The notes beneath the pieces are model-generated. The model searched no databases, was not told the origin of the DNA, and saw only the letters and a program-made list of their open reading frames with translations. The translations under genes were made by a program, and so were the position numbers. From Pseudomonas grimontii (GTDB lineage Bacteria > Pseudomonadota > Gammaproteobacteria > Pseudomonadales > Pseudomonadaceae): 64,000 bases of DNA. Positions 32,433 through 41,844 of this stretch are shown here, piece by piece; the first letter of the stretch is position 1, and each line of letters opens with the position of its first letter. Location of the stretch: the NCBI RefSeq assembly GCF_007858185.1, contig NZ_VFES01000016.1, positions 62,001-126,000 on the forward strand, written 5' to 3'.

Positions 32433-34322
32433 ATGAAACACCTGTACCTTGCCCTGCTGCTTCTGCCCTCCCCTGAATTGCTCGCCGACACCCGCGACAA
32501 CGCCCTGAAACTCCCCGACGTCGTCATCAGCGCCAACCGCCAGGTCCAGGCACGCAACGACAGCAGCGCCGCCAACTCCGTGTTTACCCGCGACGACATC
32601 GACCGCCTGCAACCCACCAGCCTCACCGACCTGCTCAGCCGTGTGCCTGGCGTACAAGTCGCACCTTCCGGTGGTCGTGGCAGCTTGCCGGGTATCTACC
32701 TGCGGGGTACCAAGTCCGCGCAAAGCCTGGTGCTGGTCGACGGCCAACGCATCGCCAACACCACCTCCGGCGACAGCGGCCTGCAATACCTGAACGTCGA
32801 CCAGATTGAGCGTGTGGAAGTGCTGCGCGGCTCGCGCTCGGTGATCTACGGCAGCGACGCGATTGGCGGGGTGATCCAGGTGTTCACCCGGCGCAATGCC
32901 GAGCATGGCGTGCAACCGCGGGTAAAACTGGGGTTCGGCAGCCACAACACCTGGCAGCGCAGCCTCGGCCTTTCGGGTGGGGATGAACAGACACGCTTCA
33001 ACCTGGGGGCGAGCCTGGATGACACTGCCGGCATCAACTCAACCCACCAGTCGTTCCCCAGCGACGGCGACCATGATGCTTATCGCAACCAGTCCGTGAG
33101 CCTGAACCTCAGCCATTCCTTCAGCGATGAACTGGAGGTGGGCTTCAATCTGTTGGATAACCGCGGCAAGTCGGAGTACGACAACAGCTTCGGCCGCTAC
33201 GACACCGCCACCGGGCAAACCGTCGGCCAGAAACCCTACACCGATTACGCCGTGAGCAGCGCCAGTGGCTATGTCGACGCCACGCTCAACGAGCACTGGC
33301 AATCGCGCCTGGAGCTGGGCCACAGCGAGAACCTCGACACCAAGCGCGACACCCTCAGCGAGGATTTCAGCGTATTCAACACCTACCGCGACTCGGTCAA
33401 CTGGCAGAACGACCTGAGCCTGGACGACCAGAACAGCCTGATCCTCGGTGGCGACTGGTACGAAGACCGCTTCCACGGCTCCACCACCTTTACCGAAAAC
33501 AGCCGCTGGAACCGTGCCGCCTTTGTGCAGCATCGCTTTCACAGCGAGTGGTTTTCCACCGAACTGGGCCTGCGTCACGACCAGAACCAGCAGTTCGGCG
33601 GGCAAAATAGCTGGAGCGGCACCCTGACGTTGCCGGTCAACCCCGACAATGACCTGCTGCTGAGCTACAGCGAAGGCTTCCGCGCACCGACCTTCAACGA
33701 CCTCTATTACCCGGACACAAAGTACAGCAACCCCAACCTGCAGCCTGAAACATCAAAGAGCTACGAACTGCAGTGGCGCAGCCAGTTGAGTGACAGCACG
33801 CGCCTGGAGGCCTCGCTGTACCGCACCGACTTGAGCGACGCGATCATTCTCGACCAAACCGGCAAGCCGCAGAATGTGGCGTCGGCCCGCATCAACGGTT
33901 TTGAGGCGGCGCTCAAGCAGGACCTGTTCGGCTGGCAAGGTAACCTCGGGCTGTCGCTCATCGACCCGCGCGACCGCGACAGTGGCCACACCCTGGCCCG
34001 CCGTGCACGGCGTACGTTGAGCCTGGACCTGGACCGGCAATTCGATCAGGTGGGCGTGGGCGCCAGTTGGCAGGCGATCAGCCACAGCTATGACGATGAA
34101 GACAACACTCACCGCCTGGGCGGCTATGGGTTGCTCGGGCTGCGTGGCAGTTGGGCGGTGACGCGGGAAGTGGCGTTGTCGCTGAAGGTCGATAACCTGC
34201 TGGACAAGTCCTATGCGCGGGCGCGCTACAGCTACGACGATCCGGCATTCGTCAACAATCACGATTACCGTGAAGAAGGCCGGGTGTGGATGTTTGGCGT
34301 GACGTGGACACCTGAAATCTGA
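32433..34322 (+). CDS. btuB: TonB-dependent outer-membrane receptor, BtuB-like
   Basis: 629 residues from ATG 32433; the in-frame 42-codon extension lies in the REPIN. Signal peptide (MKHLYLALLLLPSPELLA), a TonB box-like LPDVVISA, the plug domain (LTDLLSRVPGVQVAPSGGRG, IYLRGTKSAQSLVLVDGQR, RVEVLRGSRSVIYGSDAIGGVIQV), then a beta-barrel ending in an aromatic residue region (FGVTWTPEI). BtuB imports vitamin B12. The convergent BtuF-like gene supports this substrate. No cobalamin riboswitch can be recognised in the 140-bp leader, which is mostly REPIN. Confidence 0.88.
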   Translation: MKHLYLALLLLPSPELLADTRDNALKLPDVVISANRQVQARNDSSAANSVFTRDDIDRLQPTSLTDLLSRVPGVQVAPSGGRGSLPGIYLRGTKSAQSLVLVDGQRIANTTSGDSGLQYLNVDQIERVEVLRGSRSVIYGSDAIGGVIQVFTRRNAEHGVQPRVKLGFGSHNTWQRSLGLSGGDEQTRFNLGASLDDTAGINSTHQSFPSDGDHDAYRNQSVSLNLSHSFSDELEVGFNLLDNRGKSEYDNSFGRYDTATGQTVGQKPYTDYAVSSASGYVDATLNEHWQSRLELGHSENLDTKRDTLSEDFSVFNTYRDSVNWQNDLSLDDQNSLILGGDWYEDRFHGSTTFTENSRWNRAAFVQHRFHSEWFSTELGLRHDQNQQFGGQNSWSGTLTLPVNPDNDLLLSYSEGFRAPTFNDLYYPDTKYSNPNLQPETSKSYELQWRSQLSDSTRLEASLYRTDLSDAIILDQTGKPQNVASARINGFEAALKQDLFGWQGNLGLSLIDPRDRDSGHTLARRARRTLSLDLDRQFDQVGVGASWQAISHSYDDEDNTHRLGGYGLLGLRGSWAVTREVALSLKVDNLLDKSYARARYSYDDPAFVNNHDYREEGRVWMFGVTWTPEI

Positions 34323-34340
34323 TTGTCGCCTGGGCTGGTC

Positions 34341-35129
34341 TCAACGGCTCGGAGCAATCACCTGACACAGCCGCGCCAGCGCTTCCAGCATCTGCCCGCT
34401 GGGCCGTTCCAGACCTTTGTCTGGAACCAGTCGCACACGTGCCGCCATGGTTGGCCAGGCCTTCCAGGCCTCCTTCTGCGCCTGATCGCCCACCAGAATC
34501 ATCTCGGGATTACGTTGCAATACCGACTCGATGCTGACCTGCGGCGCGGGTAGCTTCAGGTCGTCAAACACGTTGCGCGCACCGCACACGCTCAGCGCGT
34601 CGCTGATGATCTGGCCGCCGCCCACGGTGTACAGCGGCTGGTTCCACACCTGATAGAACACCCGCAACGGTTCGGCACGTTGATAACGCTGACGTAACTG
34701 CGCCAGGCGCAGGCGCAGTTGCGCGGCCAATTGCCGGCCGGCATCGGCACGGCCCAGTTGCTCGGCGATGGCCTGGACCTGGGTGGTCAATTGTTCAAGG
34801 CTATGGGGTTCGGCGACGTACACCGGGATATTCAAGTGCCGCAGCTGCTCGCGCTGGGCCGGGCCGACGCTGCCGGGCCAGAGCAGGATCAGGTCGGGCT
34901 TGAGGCTCAGCAGGCGCTCCATGTCCAGCTGTCCGTAACGCCCAACCGACGGCACGTTCGCCAGCGCCGCCGGGCGTTCGCCGCCATCCAGCACGCCTGC
35001 CAGCAGGTCAGTAGCCCCGAGTTCAACCACGATTTCCGACAGCGATGGCGCCAGGCTCACGACCCGTTCGACCGCCAGCGCCGGGGCACCGAACGCCAGC
35101 AACAGAAGCGCCAGCCAGCGGCCCGTCAT
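34341..35129 (-). CDS. btuF: cobalamin-binding periplasmic protein, BtuF-like
   Basis: 262 residues from ATG 35129, which overlaps the stop of the upstream gene as ATGA. Signal peptide MTGRWLALLLLAFGAPALA, then the class III binding-protein fold (RVVSLAPSLSEIVVELGATD, PDLILLWPG, QPLYTVGGGQIISDALSVCGARNVF). It would hand B12 to an ABC importer; the permease and ATPase genes are not in the window. Convergent with the BtuB-like gene, 18 bp apart. Confidence 0.85.
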   Translation of the reverse strand: MTGRWLALLLLAFGAPALAVERVVSLAPSLSEIVVELGATDLLAGVLDGGERPAALANVPSVGRYGQLDMERLLSLKPDLILLWPGSVGPAQREQLRHLNIPVYVAEPHSLEQLTTQVQAIAEQLGRADAGRQLAAQLRLRLAQLRQRYQRAEPLRVFYQVWNQPLYTVGGGQIISDALSVCGARNVFDDLKLPAPQVSIESVLQRNPEMILVGDQAQKEAWKAWPTMAARVRLVPDKGLERPSGQMLEALARLCQVIAPSR

Positions 35130-35545
35130 CCCAACTGACGCGGGATGCGGTAGAGGTAAAACAACACCATCGTCGACAGCGCCAACAGGAAAAGCGGCAC
35201 CGCCTCCAGGCCGACGAACACCGCCAGTGCGCCCACCCACGCCGGCACGGCAGCCACCATCAAGGCCGTACGTCGTCGGGCCGCCAGGGTAATCCAGGCA
35301 GCCGGTTCTTCAGCGGTATCAAGGGCTTTGGAGGTGGCGATCAGGGCGTGTTTATAGCCGTGGAAGTAGCGCAGGCTGAGGAACATCGATGCCACGCCGG
35401 CGATAAAGAACGGCATGGCCAGCACCGGCAGCAAGGGCTCGGCCTGGCCGAACACCAGGTTGATCACGAACAGCGGGAGCAGCGCCAGGGCCAGGTACTG
35501 CCACCAGTTGAAGGACAGTCGCCGTTTCACCTGGCCACGGGTCAC
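35126..35545 (-). CDS. small inner-membrane protein of unknown function
   Basis: 139 residues from GTG 35545, overlapping the ribA stop as GTGA. Four hydrophobic segments (about residues 15-35, 38-58, 90-110 and 112-132) with a short basic N-terminus. It lies between ribA and the BtuF-like gene, coupled to both, and the same small membrane gene stands here in other Pseudomonas. No family function recognised. Confidence 0.75.
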   Translation of the reverse strand: MTRGQVKRRLSFNWWQYLALALLPLFVINLVFGQAEPLLPVLAMPFFIAGVASMFLSLRYFHGYKHALIATSKALDTAEEPAAWITLAARRRTALMVAAVPAWVGALAVFVGLEAVPLFLLALSTMVLFYLYRIPRQLG

Positions 35546-36159
35546 GCGGGGTCGACCTCGCCCTGATGCTCGTTGCCCATCATGTGGTCGAGCTTGCTGG
35601 CCTTGGTCGCCAGGTAGAGTTTGTTGTGCGGGTTGTGCCCGGTATGCAGCGGTACGCGCTCAGCCACGGTGATGCCCATCTCGGTCAAGGCTTTGACCTT
35701 GCGCGGGTTATTGGTCATCAGGCGCAGGGATTTCACGCCCAGGTGCTCCAGCATCGGCAGGCAGATCGCGTAGTCACGCTGGTCGGCGGCGAAGCCCAGG
35801 CGCTCGTTGGCCTCGACGGTATCGGCACCGCCGTCTTGCAGCTCGTAGGCGCGGATCTTGTTCAGCAGGCCAATGCCACGGCCTTCCTGACGCAAGTACA
35901 ACAGCACACCACGGCCTTCACGGGCGATGGCGCGCATCGCGGCTTCAAGTTGCGAGCCGCAGTCACAGCGCTGGCTGAACAGCGCATCGCCGGTCAGGCA
36001 CTCGGAGTGCACGCGACCGAGAACCGGTGCGCCATCGGCGATGTCGCCGAGGCTGAGCACAACGTGCTCACGCCCGGTGGCCTCTTCGAGAAAGCCGCTC
36101 ATGGTGAACGTGGCAAAAGGGGTAGGCAGCTTGGAAGCAGCGACGAAAACGACGGGCAC
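35542..36159 (-). CDS. ribA: GTP cyclohydrolase II
   Basis: 205 residues, start GTG 36159 behind AGGAGC. The zinc site CLTGDALFSQRCDCGSQL has all three cysteines; the catalytic RQEGRGIGLLNKIRAY block is intact. It opens GTP to the first riboflavin precursor. Since the RibBA protein encoded nearby lacks these cysteines, this is the working cyclohydrolase. Confidence 0.96.
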   Translation of the reverse strand: MPVVFVAASKLPTPFATFTMSGFLEEATGREHVVLSLGDIADGAPVLGRVHSECLTGDALFSQRCDCGSQLEAAMRAIAREGRGVLLYLRQEGRGIGLLNKIRAYELQDGGADTVEANERLGFAADQRDYAICLPMLEHLGVKSLRLMTNNPRKVKALTEMGITVAERVPLHTGHNPHNKLYLATKASKLDHMMGNEHQGEVDPA

Positions 36160-36303
36160 CGTGTGCTCCTGATTTCAGATTTCACAGAGGCGGGCATTGT
36201 AACAGCAGGTTCCTACAGACGCTTAAGCTGAATTATCGCTGATAAAGATCAATCGGTTTGATTGGCCTTTGTGTTGATTCTATGTAGGAGCGCGACAGAC
36301 TAT

Positions 36304-37269
36304 TCAGGGCGTCTCGCGAAAGTGCTGATAGCCACGCACGGCCGGGGTGATGTCCTGCCCGTTGGCGTCAAGCAACGTGACACCCTGCCCCGCCTCGACC
36401 CGGCCGATCACGTGGATCGGCCAGCCGCCAGCCAGCAATGGCGCAAGTTCCAGGGGCGGCAGGGTGAACACCAGCACGTAGTCATCGCCGCCGCTCAATG
36501 CGGCCACCCGCGCCTCGTCATCCCCGACAAACGCGAGCAAGGCGTTGGATAGCGGCAGCTGCTCGCGCTCGATCAACAGGCTGACAGCCGAGGCCTTGGC
36601 GATATGCCCGCAATCGGCCAAAAGCCCGTCAGAAATATCCATCGCCGACGTAGCCTTGCCCCGTAGAGCCAACCCCAAGGCCAACTGCGGTTGCGGCGAC
36701 CAGTAATGGGCCAGCAACGGGTCGGCAATCGCTGCGTCGGCGCTGCGCTGCCCCAATACCAGCGGCAAGGCACCGGCGGCATTGCCCAGCTCGCCCCCCA
36801 CGCACAACAGGTCGCCCGGCTGTGCGCCGCGGCGCGTCAACGCTTGCCCGGCGGGTACACGACCAAACACGGTCAGGGTCAAGCTCAGCGGGCCGCGCGT
36901 GGTATCGCCGCCCACCAGGCCCACGCCGCAGCTTTGCGCCATGGCGTTCAAACCCTGGGCATAGCGTTGCAGCCAATCGGCATCGACGGTCGGCGTGGTC
37001 AGGGCAAGGGTAAACGCGAGGGGATGGGCGCCCATGGCGGCTAGGTCGCTGACCGCCACGGCCAGCGAGCGCTGGCCGAGCAGGAACGGGTCACAGGGGT
37101 CGGCAAAGTGCACGCCGGCCACTAAGGTATCGGTGGAAATTGCCAGTTGCTCCCCGGCGGGGAGCGCCAGCAAGGCGCAGTCGTCGCCGATCCCCAGGGC
37201 GATGCCCTCGCCACCCTGCGCACACGGCGCGGCGGCGAAGTACGTGTGGATCAGCTCAAACTCGCCCAT
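36304..37269 (-). CDS. thiL: thiamine-monophosphate kinase
   Basis: 321 residues. Phosphorylates thiamine monophosphate to the active diphosphate (used by Dxs in this window). PurM-like fold: GEFELIHTYFAA, GIGDDCALLALPAG, DTLVAGVHF, MDISDGLLADCGHIA. ATG 37269, 18 bp after the nusB stop. In P. aeruginosa pgpA follows thiL; here a 144-bp gap and then ribA follow instead. Confidence 0.96.
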   Translation of the reverse strand: MGEFELIHTYFAAAPCAQGGEGIALGIGDDCALLALPAGEQLAISTDTLVAGVHFADPCDPFLLGQRSLAVAVSDLAAMGAHPLAFTLALTTPTVDADWLQRYAQGLNAMAQSCGVGLVGGDTTRGPLSLTLTVFGRVPAGQALTRRGAQPGDLLCVGGELGNAAGALPLVLGQRSADAAIADPLLAHYWSPQPQLALGLALRGKATSAMDISDGLLADCGHIAKASAVSLLIEREQLPLSNALLAFVGDDEARVAALSGGDDYVLVFTLPPLELAPLLAGGWPIHVIGRVEAGQGVTLLDANGQDITPAVRGYQHFRETP

Positions 37270-37287
37270 TCAGGACTCAAGCGCAGG

Positions 37288-37788
37288 TTAGCGCTTGTAC
37301 GCCTTCACTTCGGCTTCACGCAGGCGCGGGGCCAGCTTGTCGAGCACGCCGTTGACGAACTTGTGACCGTCGGTCGAACCGTAGACTTTCGCCAGTTCGA
37401 TACCTTCGTTGATCACCACGCGGTACGGCACGTCGACGCGCTTGAGCAGCTCCCAGGTGGACAGGCGCAGTACGGCCAGTTCAACCGGGTCCAGCTCTTC
37501 GAGGGTGAGGTCCAGGCACGGCGTCAATGCAGCGTCGATCTCGTCCAGGTTGGCCGGAACGCCGTGCAGAATGTCGTGAAAGTAACTCTGGTCGGCAAAC
37601 GTGAAGTCGTTATCGACGCGAAATTGCGCTTCGATTTCGTTCAGCGAAGTGCCGGCCATATGACGCTGGTACAGCGCCTGGGTCGCGAGCTGACGGGCCG
37701 CACGGCGCTTTTCGCTTTTCGAGGGCTTGCCGGCGTCTGCTGGACGCTCGTCGCGCGGGTTGAAACGATCGCTTTCGTCGGAAATCAC
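37288..37788 (-). CDS. nusB: transcription antitermination factor NusB
   Basis: 166 residues, start GTG 37788 overlapping the ribH stop (GTGA), with GGAGG inside the end of ribH. The N-terminus is extended and basic; the helical NusB body starts at RRAARQLATQALYQ. It binds boxA RNA with NusE for rRNA antitermination. The link with ribH is conserved across proteobacteria. Confidence 0.96.
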   Translation of the reverse strand: MISDESDRFNPRDERPADAGKPSKSEKRRAARQLATQALYQRHMAGTSLNEIEAQFRVDNDFTFADQSYFHDILHGVPANLDEIDAALTPCLDLTLEELDPVELAVLRLSTWELLKRVDVPYRVVINEGIELAKVYGSTDGHKFVNGVLDKLAPRLREAEVKAYKR

Positions 37789-38261
37789 TTGGCCTCCAAC
37801 TGCGACAGCAGGCTGACCATTTCCAGCGCGGACAGGGCAGCTTCAGCGCCTTTGTTGCCGGCCTTGGTGCCGGAACGCTCGATGGCTTGCTCGATGGAAT
37901 CCACGGTCAGTACGCCGAAAGCGACTGGCACGCCGAACTCCATGGACACCTGGGCCAGGCCCTTGGTGCATTCGCCGGCCACGTATTCGAAGTGCGGAGT
38001 ACCGCCACGAATGACCGCGCCCAGGGCGATGATCGCCGCGTATTCACCCTGTTGAGCAACTTTTTGCGCAACCAGTGGAATTTCGAAGGCGCCAGGGGCG
38101 CGGATGATAGTGATGTCGCTCTCGCTCACACCGTGGCGAACCAGGGCATCCACGGCACCGCTTACCAGGCTTTCAACCACGAAGCTGTTGAAGCGGCCAA
38201 CCACCAGGGCATAGCGGCCTTTGGGGGCGATGAAGGTACCTTCGATGGTCTTCAGGGTCAT
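37785..38261 (-). CDS. ribH: 6,7-dimethyl-8-ribityllumazine synthase
   Basis: 158 residues. Condenses the ribitylaminopyrimidine with dihydroxybutanone phosphate, the penultimate riboflavin step. Seen: VVGRFNSFVVESLVSGAVDAL, RAPGAFEIPLVAQK, ALGAVIRGGTPHFEYVAGE with the active-site His. It ends inside the nusB start. Called ribE in older Pseudomonas annotations. Confidence 0.96.
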   Translation of the reverse strand: MTLKTIEGTFIAPKGRYALVVGRFNSFVVESLVSGAVDALVRHGVSESDITIIRAPGAFEIPLVAQKVAQQGEYAAIIALGAVIRGGTPHFEYVAGECTKGLAQVSMEFGVPVAFGVLTVDSIEQAIERSGTKAGNKGAEAALSALEMVSLLSQLEAK

Positions 38262-38283
38262 TCGACAAATCTCTTAAAGAGCC

Positions 38284-38304
38284 GGGACGCGAAAAGTGCG
38301 TCCC
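38284..38304. repeat. hairpin between ribBA and ribH
   Basis: GGGACGC (38284-38290), loop GAAAAGT, GCGTCCC (38298-38304). It lies in the 88-bp gap, with no T-run, so it is more likely a processing or stabilising stem than a terminator. Confidence 0.5.
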
Positions 38305-38349
38305 TCAGTGATGATTTAACCGCGAACAAGGGGCAAAAAGCGCCGGCCT

Positions 38350-39441
38350 TTATTCGGAGGGCACGTATTCTACAACTTCCAGATCGAATCCGGATATCGC
38401 ATTAAATTTCATCGGTGCGCTCATCAGGCGCATTTTGCGCACACCGAGGTCACGCAGGATCTGCGAACCGGCACCGACGATGCTGTAGGTGGTCGGCGTT
38501 TTCACCTGGGTCTGCTCGGCGGTTTCGCGAATATGCGCGAGCAACACGTCGCCATCCACCGGGTTACCCAGCAGCAGCACCACACCGCTGCCTGCCTCGG
38601 ACACCGCAGCCATCGCGGCGCGCAGGCTCCAACGGCCCGGTTGCTTGACCATCAGCAGGTCGCGCAGCGGGTCCATGTTGTGTACGCGCACCAGGGTTGG
38701 CTCGTCGGCGCAGATGGTGCCCAGGGTGAGGGCCATGTGCACGTCGCCTTCGACCGAATCACGGTAGGTCACCAAATTGAATTGGCCCAGTTCGCTGTCC
38801 AGCGGCTGCTCGGCAATCCGCTGAACGGTACGTTCGTGGATCATCCGGTAGTGAATCAGGTCGGCAATCGTGCCGACCTTAATGTTGTGTTCGGCGGCAA
38901 AGGCTTCGAGTTCGACACGACGGGCCATGGTGCCGTCGTCGTTCATCACTTCGCAGATCACGCCGCTCGGCTCGAAACCAGCCATGCGCGCCAGGTCGCA
39001 GGCCGCTTCGGTGTGGCCGGCGCGCGCGAGGGTGCCGCCCGGTTGAGCCATCAACGGGAAGATGTGGCCTGGGCTGACGATGTCTTCGGCCTTGGCGTCC
39101 TTGGCGGCAGCGGCTTGCACGGTGCGCGCACGGTCAGCGGCGGAAATGCCGGTGGTGACGCCGGTGGTCGCTTCAATCGATACGGTGAACTTGGTGCCGA
39201 AACCCGAGCCATTGCGCGGCGCCATCAACGGCAGCTTGAGCAACTCGCAGCGCTCTCGGCTCATGGGCATGCAGATCAGCCCACGGGCGTGCTTGGCCAT
39301 AAAGTTGATGTGCTCAGGCTTGCAGGCCTCGGCGGCCATGATGATGTCGCCTTCGTTTTCGCGGTCTTCGTCATCCATCAGGATGACCATCTTGCCTTGG
39401 CGGATGTCTTCAACCAGTTCTTCGATGCTATTGAGCGCCAC
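38350..39441 (-). CDS. ribBA: 3,4-dihydroxy-2-butanone 4-phosphate synthase, RibBA-type with inactive GCHII half
   Basis: 363 residues, start GTG 39441. The N-terminal RibB half (residues 1-205) keeps the acidic metal site DDEDRENEGDII and the HTEAACDLARMAG block. The C-terminal half has the GTP cyclohydrolase II fold but lacks the CxRCDCG zinc cysteines, so it should make only dihydroxybutanone phosphate. This division of labour with the separate RibA is known in Pseudomonas. Confidence 0.94.
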   Translation of the reverse strand: MALNSIEELVEDIRQGKMVILMDDEDRENEGDIIMAAEACKPEHINFMAKHARGLICMPMSRERCELLKLPLMAPRNGSGFGTKFTVSIEATTGVTTGISAADRARTVQAAAAKDAKAEDIVSPGHIFPLMAQPGGTLARAGHTEAACDLARMAGFEPSGVICEVMNDDGTMARRVELEAFAAEHNIKVGTIADLIHYRMIHERTVQRIAEQPLDSELGQFNLVTYRDSVEGDVHMALTLGTICADEPTLVRVHNMDPLRDLLMVKQPGRWSLRAAMAAVSEAGSGVVLLLGNPVDGDVLLAHIRETAEQTQVKTPTTYSIVGAGSQILRDLGVRKMRLMSAPMKFNAISGFDLEVVEYVPSE

Positions 39442-39456
39442 AGGGCACCCCCTTGG

Positions 39457-40119
39457 TCAGGATTTCAGGTAGCCGTTAGCGGCCAAAAAACTTTCGGTGA
39501 TGTTACCGGCGGCAGGCTCTGCGGCCTTATCGCCCATAAGCAGGCGCTCCAGGTAACGGGCAAGCAAGTCGACTTCCAGGTTCACCCGGCGACCAGGCTG
39601 GTACGACGCCATGATGGTTTCGCTCAGGGTGTGGGGAATAATGGTCAATTCAAATTCGGCGCCGTTCACGGCGTTCACGGTGAGGCTGGTGCCATCGACA
39701 GTGATCGAGCCTTTGTGGGCGATGTACTTGGCCAGCTCTTTGGGCGCGCGGATGCGGAATTCCACGGCACGCGCATTTTCGCTGCGGGCCACCACTTCGC
39801 CGACGCCGTCGACGTGACCACTGACCAGGTGGCCGCCCAGGCGGGTGGTCGGGGTCAGGGCTTTTTCCAGGTTGACCGGGCTGCCGGCCTTGAGGTCGTT
39901 CATCGCGGTGCAGTCCAGGGTTTCCCGGCTGACGTCGGCGGCAAAGCCGTTGCCCGGCAGCTCGATGACGGTCAGGCACACGCCGCTGACGGCGATGCTG
40001 TCGCCCAGCTTGACGTCGCCGAGGTCGAGCTTGCCGGTTTCAACCAGCAGGCGCACGTCGCCACCCTTGGGGGTCATGGCGCGGATGCTGCCGATGGATT
40101 CGATAATGCCGGTGAACAT
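39457..40119 (-). CDS. ribE: riboflavin synthase alpha subunit
   Basis: 220 residues with the two repeated lumazine-binding barrels (MFTGIIESIGSIRAM, then GGHLVSGHVDGVGEV). Converts two ribityllumazines into riboflavin. Internal repeat motifs GDSIAVSGVCLTV and KGSITVDGTSLTVN are both present. 16 bp upstream of ribBA in the same operon. Named ribC in older Pseudomonas maps. Confidence 0.96.
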   Translation of the reverse strand: MFTGIIESIGSIRAMTPKGGDVRLLVETGKLDLGDVKLGDSIAVSGVCLTVIELPGNGFAADVSRETLDCTAMNDLKAGSPVNLEKALTPTTRLGGHLVSGHVDGVGEVVARSENARAVEFRIRAPKELAKYIAHKGSITVDGTSLTVNAVNGAEFELTIIPHTLSETIMASYQPGRRVNLEVDLLARYLERLLMGDKAAEPAAGNITESFLAANGYLKS

Positions 40120-40166
40120 GGCCTTCTCCTGGAAAACGGGGCGGGCACTTGAGCGCCCGGTCAGAA

Positions 40167-41303
40167 TTATACGCTCGCTGCTGGCACAGGGATGGCAGTG
40201 ACTCGCCAGTCGTCGCCTACAGCGCGCATTTCAGTGATCTTGAGTTGGGGGGCGTCTGCCAGTTTCTCAAGCGGCCAGTCGAGTAAAGGCCGGGCAGCGG
40301 AGCCGAGGAACTTGCCGGCGACGAAAATCACGTATTCGTCCACCAGGCCCTGCTGGGCAAACGCCCCCGCCAGGCTTGGGCCGGCTTCCACCAATACGTC
40401 GTTGACGCCACGGGCGGCCAGGGCCACCAGCGCCGAGCGCAGGTCGACCTGGCCGTCCACGCCCGGCACCACCAGGCATTCGGGGCCACGGGGGAACTGG
40501 TTTTCTGCGGTGACGCAAGTGATGACCAACGCCGGGCCGGCCTTGAAGAACGGCGCGTTGAGCGGCACGCGCAAACGGCCATCGATCAGCACGCGCAGCG
40601 GCGGGCGCGACATGGCCAGGGCCGTGGTGGCTTCGTCCAGGCCGAGTTCGGCGGCGCGTACGGTCAGGCGTGCGCCGTCGGCCAATACCGTGTCGGCACC
40701 GGTCAGTACCACGCTGGCCTCGGCGCGCAGGCGCTGCACGGCGGCGCGGGCGGCGGGGCCGGTGATCCATTGGCTTTCGCCGCTGGCCATGGCGGTGCGG
40801 CCGTCCAGACTCATTGCCAGCTTGACCCGCACAAACGGCAGGCCCTGTTCCATCCGCTTGAGGAAGCCCTTATTCAGGGCCCGCGCTTCACCTTCCAGCA
40901 CGCCACTGCGCACCTCAATCCCGGCCTGGGCCAGGCGCTGCATGCCGCGCCCGGCAACTTCCGGGTTGGGGTCCTGCATCGCTGCGACCACCCGCGCCAG
41001 CCCGGCACTCACCAGCGCATCGGCGCACGGCGGGGTATGGCCGTAGTGGCTGCAGGGCTCGAGGGTTACGTACGCCGTGGCGCCTCGGGCCTTGTCACCG
41101 GCAGCCCGCAAGGCATGCACTTCCGCATGGGGCTCACCCGTGCGCACATGCCAGCCTTCGCCGACAATCTGCCCATCGCGGACAATCACGCAGCCCACAC
41201 GCGGGTTGGGGTGGGTGGTGTACAGGCCGTTGCGCGCCAGTTCGAGGGCGCGGGCCATGTAATGGGCGTCCAGCACAGCCTGTTCAGCAGAAAGTGGGTT
41301 CAT
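40167..41303 (-). CDS. ribD: riboflavin deaminase/reductase RibD
   Basis: 378 residues. N-terminal deaminase with HAEVHALRAAGDKA and PCSHYGHTPPCADAL (zinc Cys/His), C-terminal reductase (RPPLRVLIDGRLRVP, VLVEAGPSLAGAF). Carries out two successive riboflavin steps. ATG 41303 overlaps the nrdR stop as ATGA, so it is coupled to the regulator gene. Confidence 0.96.
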   Translation of the reverse strand: MNPLSAEQAVLDAHYMARALELARNGLYTTHPNPRVGCVIVRDGQIVGEGWHVRTGEPHAEVHALRAAGDKARGATAYVTLEPCSHYGHTPPCADALVSAGLARVVAAMQDPNPEVAGRGMQRLAQAGIEVRSGVLEGEARALNKGFLKRMEQGLPFVRVKLAMSLDGRTAMASGESQWITGPAARAAVQRLRAEASVVLTGADTVLADGARLTVRAAELGLDEATTALAMSRPPLRVLIDGRLRVPLNAPFFKAGPALVITCVTAENQFPRGPECLVVPGVDGQVDLRSALVALAARGVNDVLVEAGPSLAGAFAQQGLVDEYVIFVAGKFLGSAARPLLDWPLEKLADAPQLKITEMRAVGDDWRVTAIPVPAASV

Positions 41304-41770
41304 TCTTTGACCGGCTCACGGGCCAGGCGGTCGATCTCTTCACGGAACTCGTTGAGGTCCTGGAAGCGTCGATACACCGAAGCGAAACGGATATAGGCGA
41401 CTTCGTCGAGCTTTTGCAGCTCGCCCATCACCAGCTCTCCAACCACCAGGCTCTTGACCTCGCGCTCGCCGGTGGCGCGCAGCTTGTGCTTGATATGCGC
41501 CAGCGCCGCCTCCAGCCGCTCGACACTCACCGGGCGTTTTTCCAGCGCGCGCTGCATACCGGCGCGCAGTTTTTCTTCGTCGAAAGGCTGGCGGCTGCCG
41601 TCGGACTTGATCAGACGTGGCAATACCAGTTCGGCGGTTTCGAAGGTGGTGAAACGTTCACCGCAGCCAGGGGCCAGGCATTCGCGCCGACGACGCACTT
41701 GATCGCCCTCGGCGACCAGACGCGAGTCAATGACCTTGGTGTCGTTGGCACCGCAGAAGGGACAGTGCAT
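41300..41770 (-). CDS. nrdR: ribonucleotide reductase regulator NrdR
   Basis: 156 residues from ATG 41770; the upstream in-frame codons are discarded as they enter the intergenic promoter. Zinc ribbon CPFCGANDTKVIDSR...RRRRECLAPGCGERFTTFE, then the ATP-cone (VLPRLIKSDGSRQPFDEEKL). Represses nrd genes in response to dATP/ATP. First gene of the nrdR-ribD-ribE-ribBA-ribH-nusB-thiL run. Confidence 0.96.
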   Translation of the reverse strand: MHCPFCGANDTKVIDSRLVAEGDQVRRRRECLAPGCGERFTTFETAELVLPRLIKSDGSRQPFDEEKLRAGMQRALEKRPVSVERLEAALAHIKHKLRATGEREVKSLVVGELVMGELQKLDEVAYIRFASVYRRFQDLNEFREEIDRLAREPVKE

Positions 41771-41844
41771 GGTGGCAGGCAACAAAAAAAGGGAGGGCCA
41801 TGGTAGCGCATCCCCGTGGCAAGACAAGCCATAGCCTTTACGGT

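Noticed and set aside
38262..40166. FMN riboswitch in the riboflavin operon
   Set aside because: Gaps between the rib genes are too short and hold no AGGGGCAG-type conserved core.
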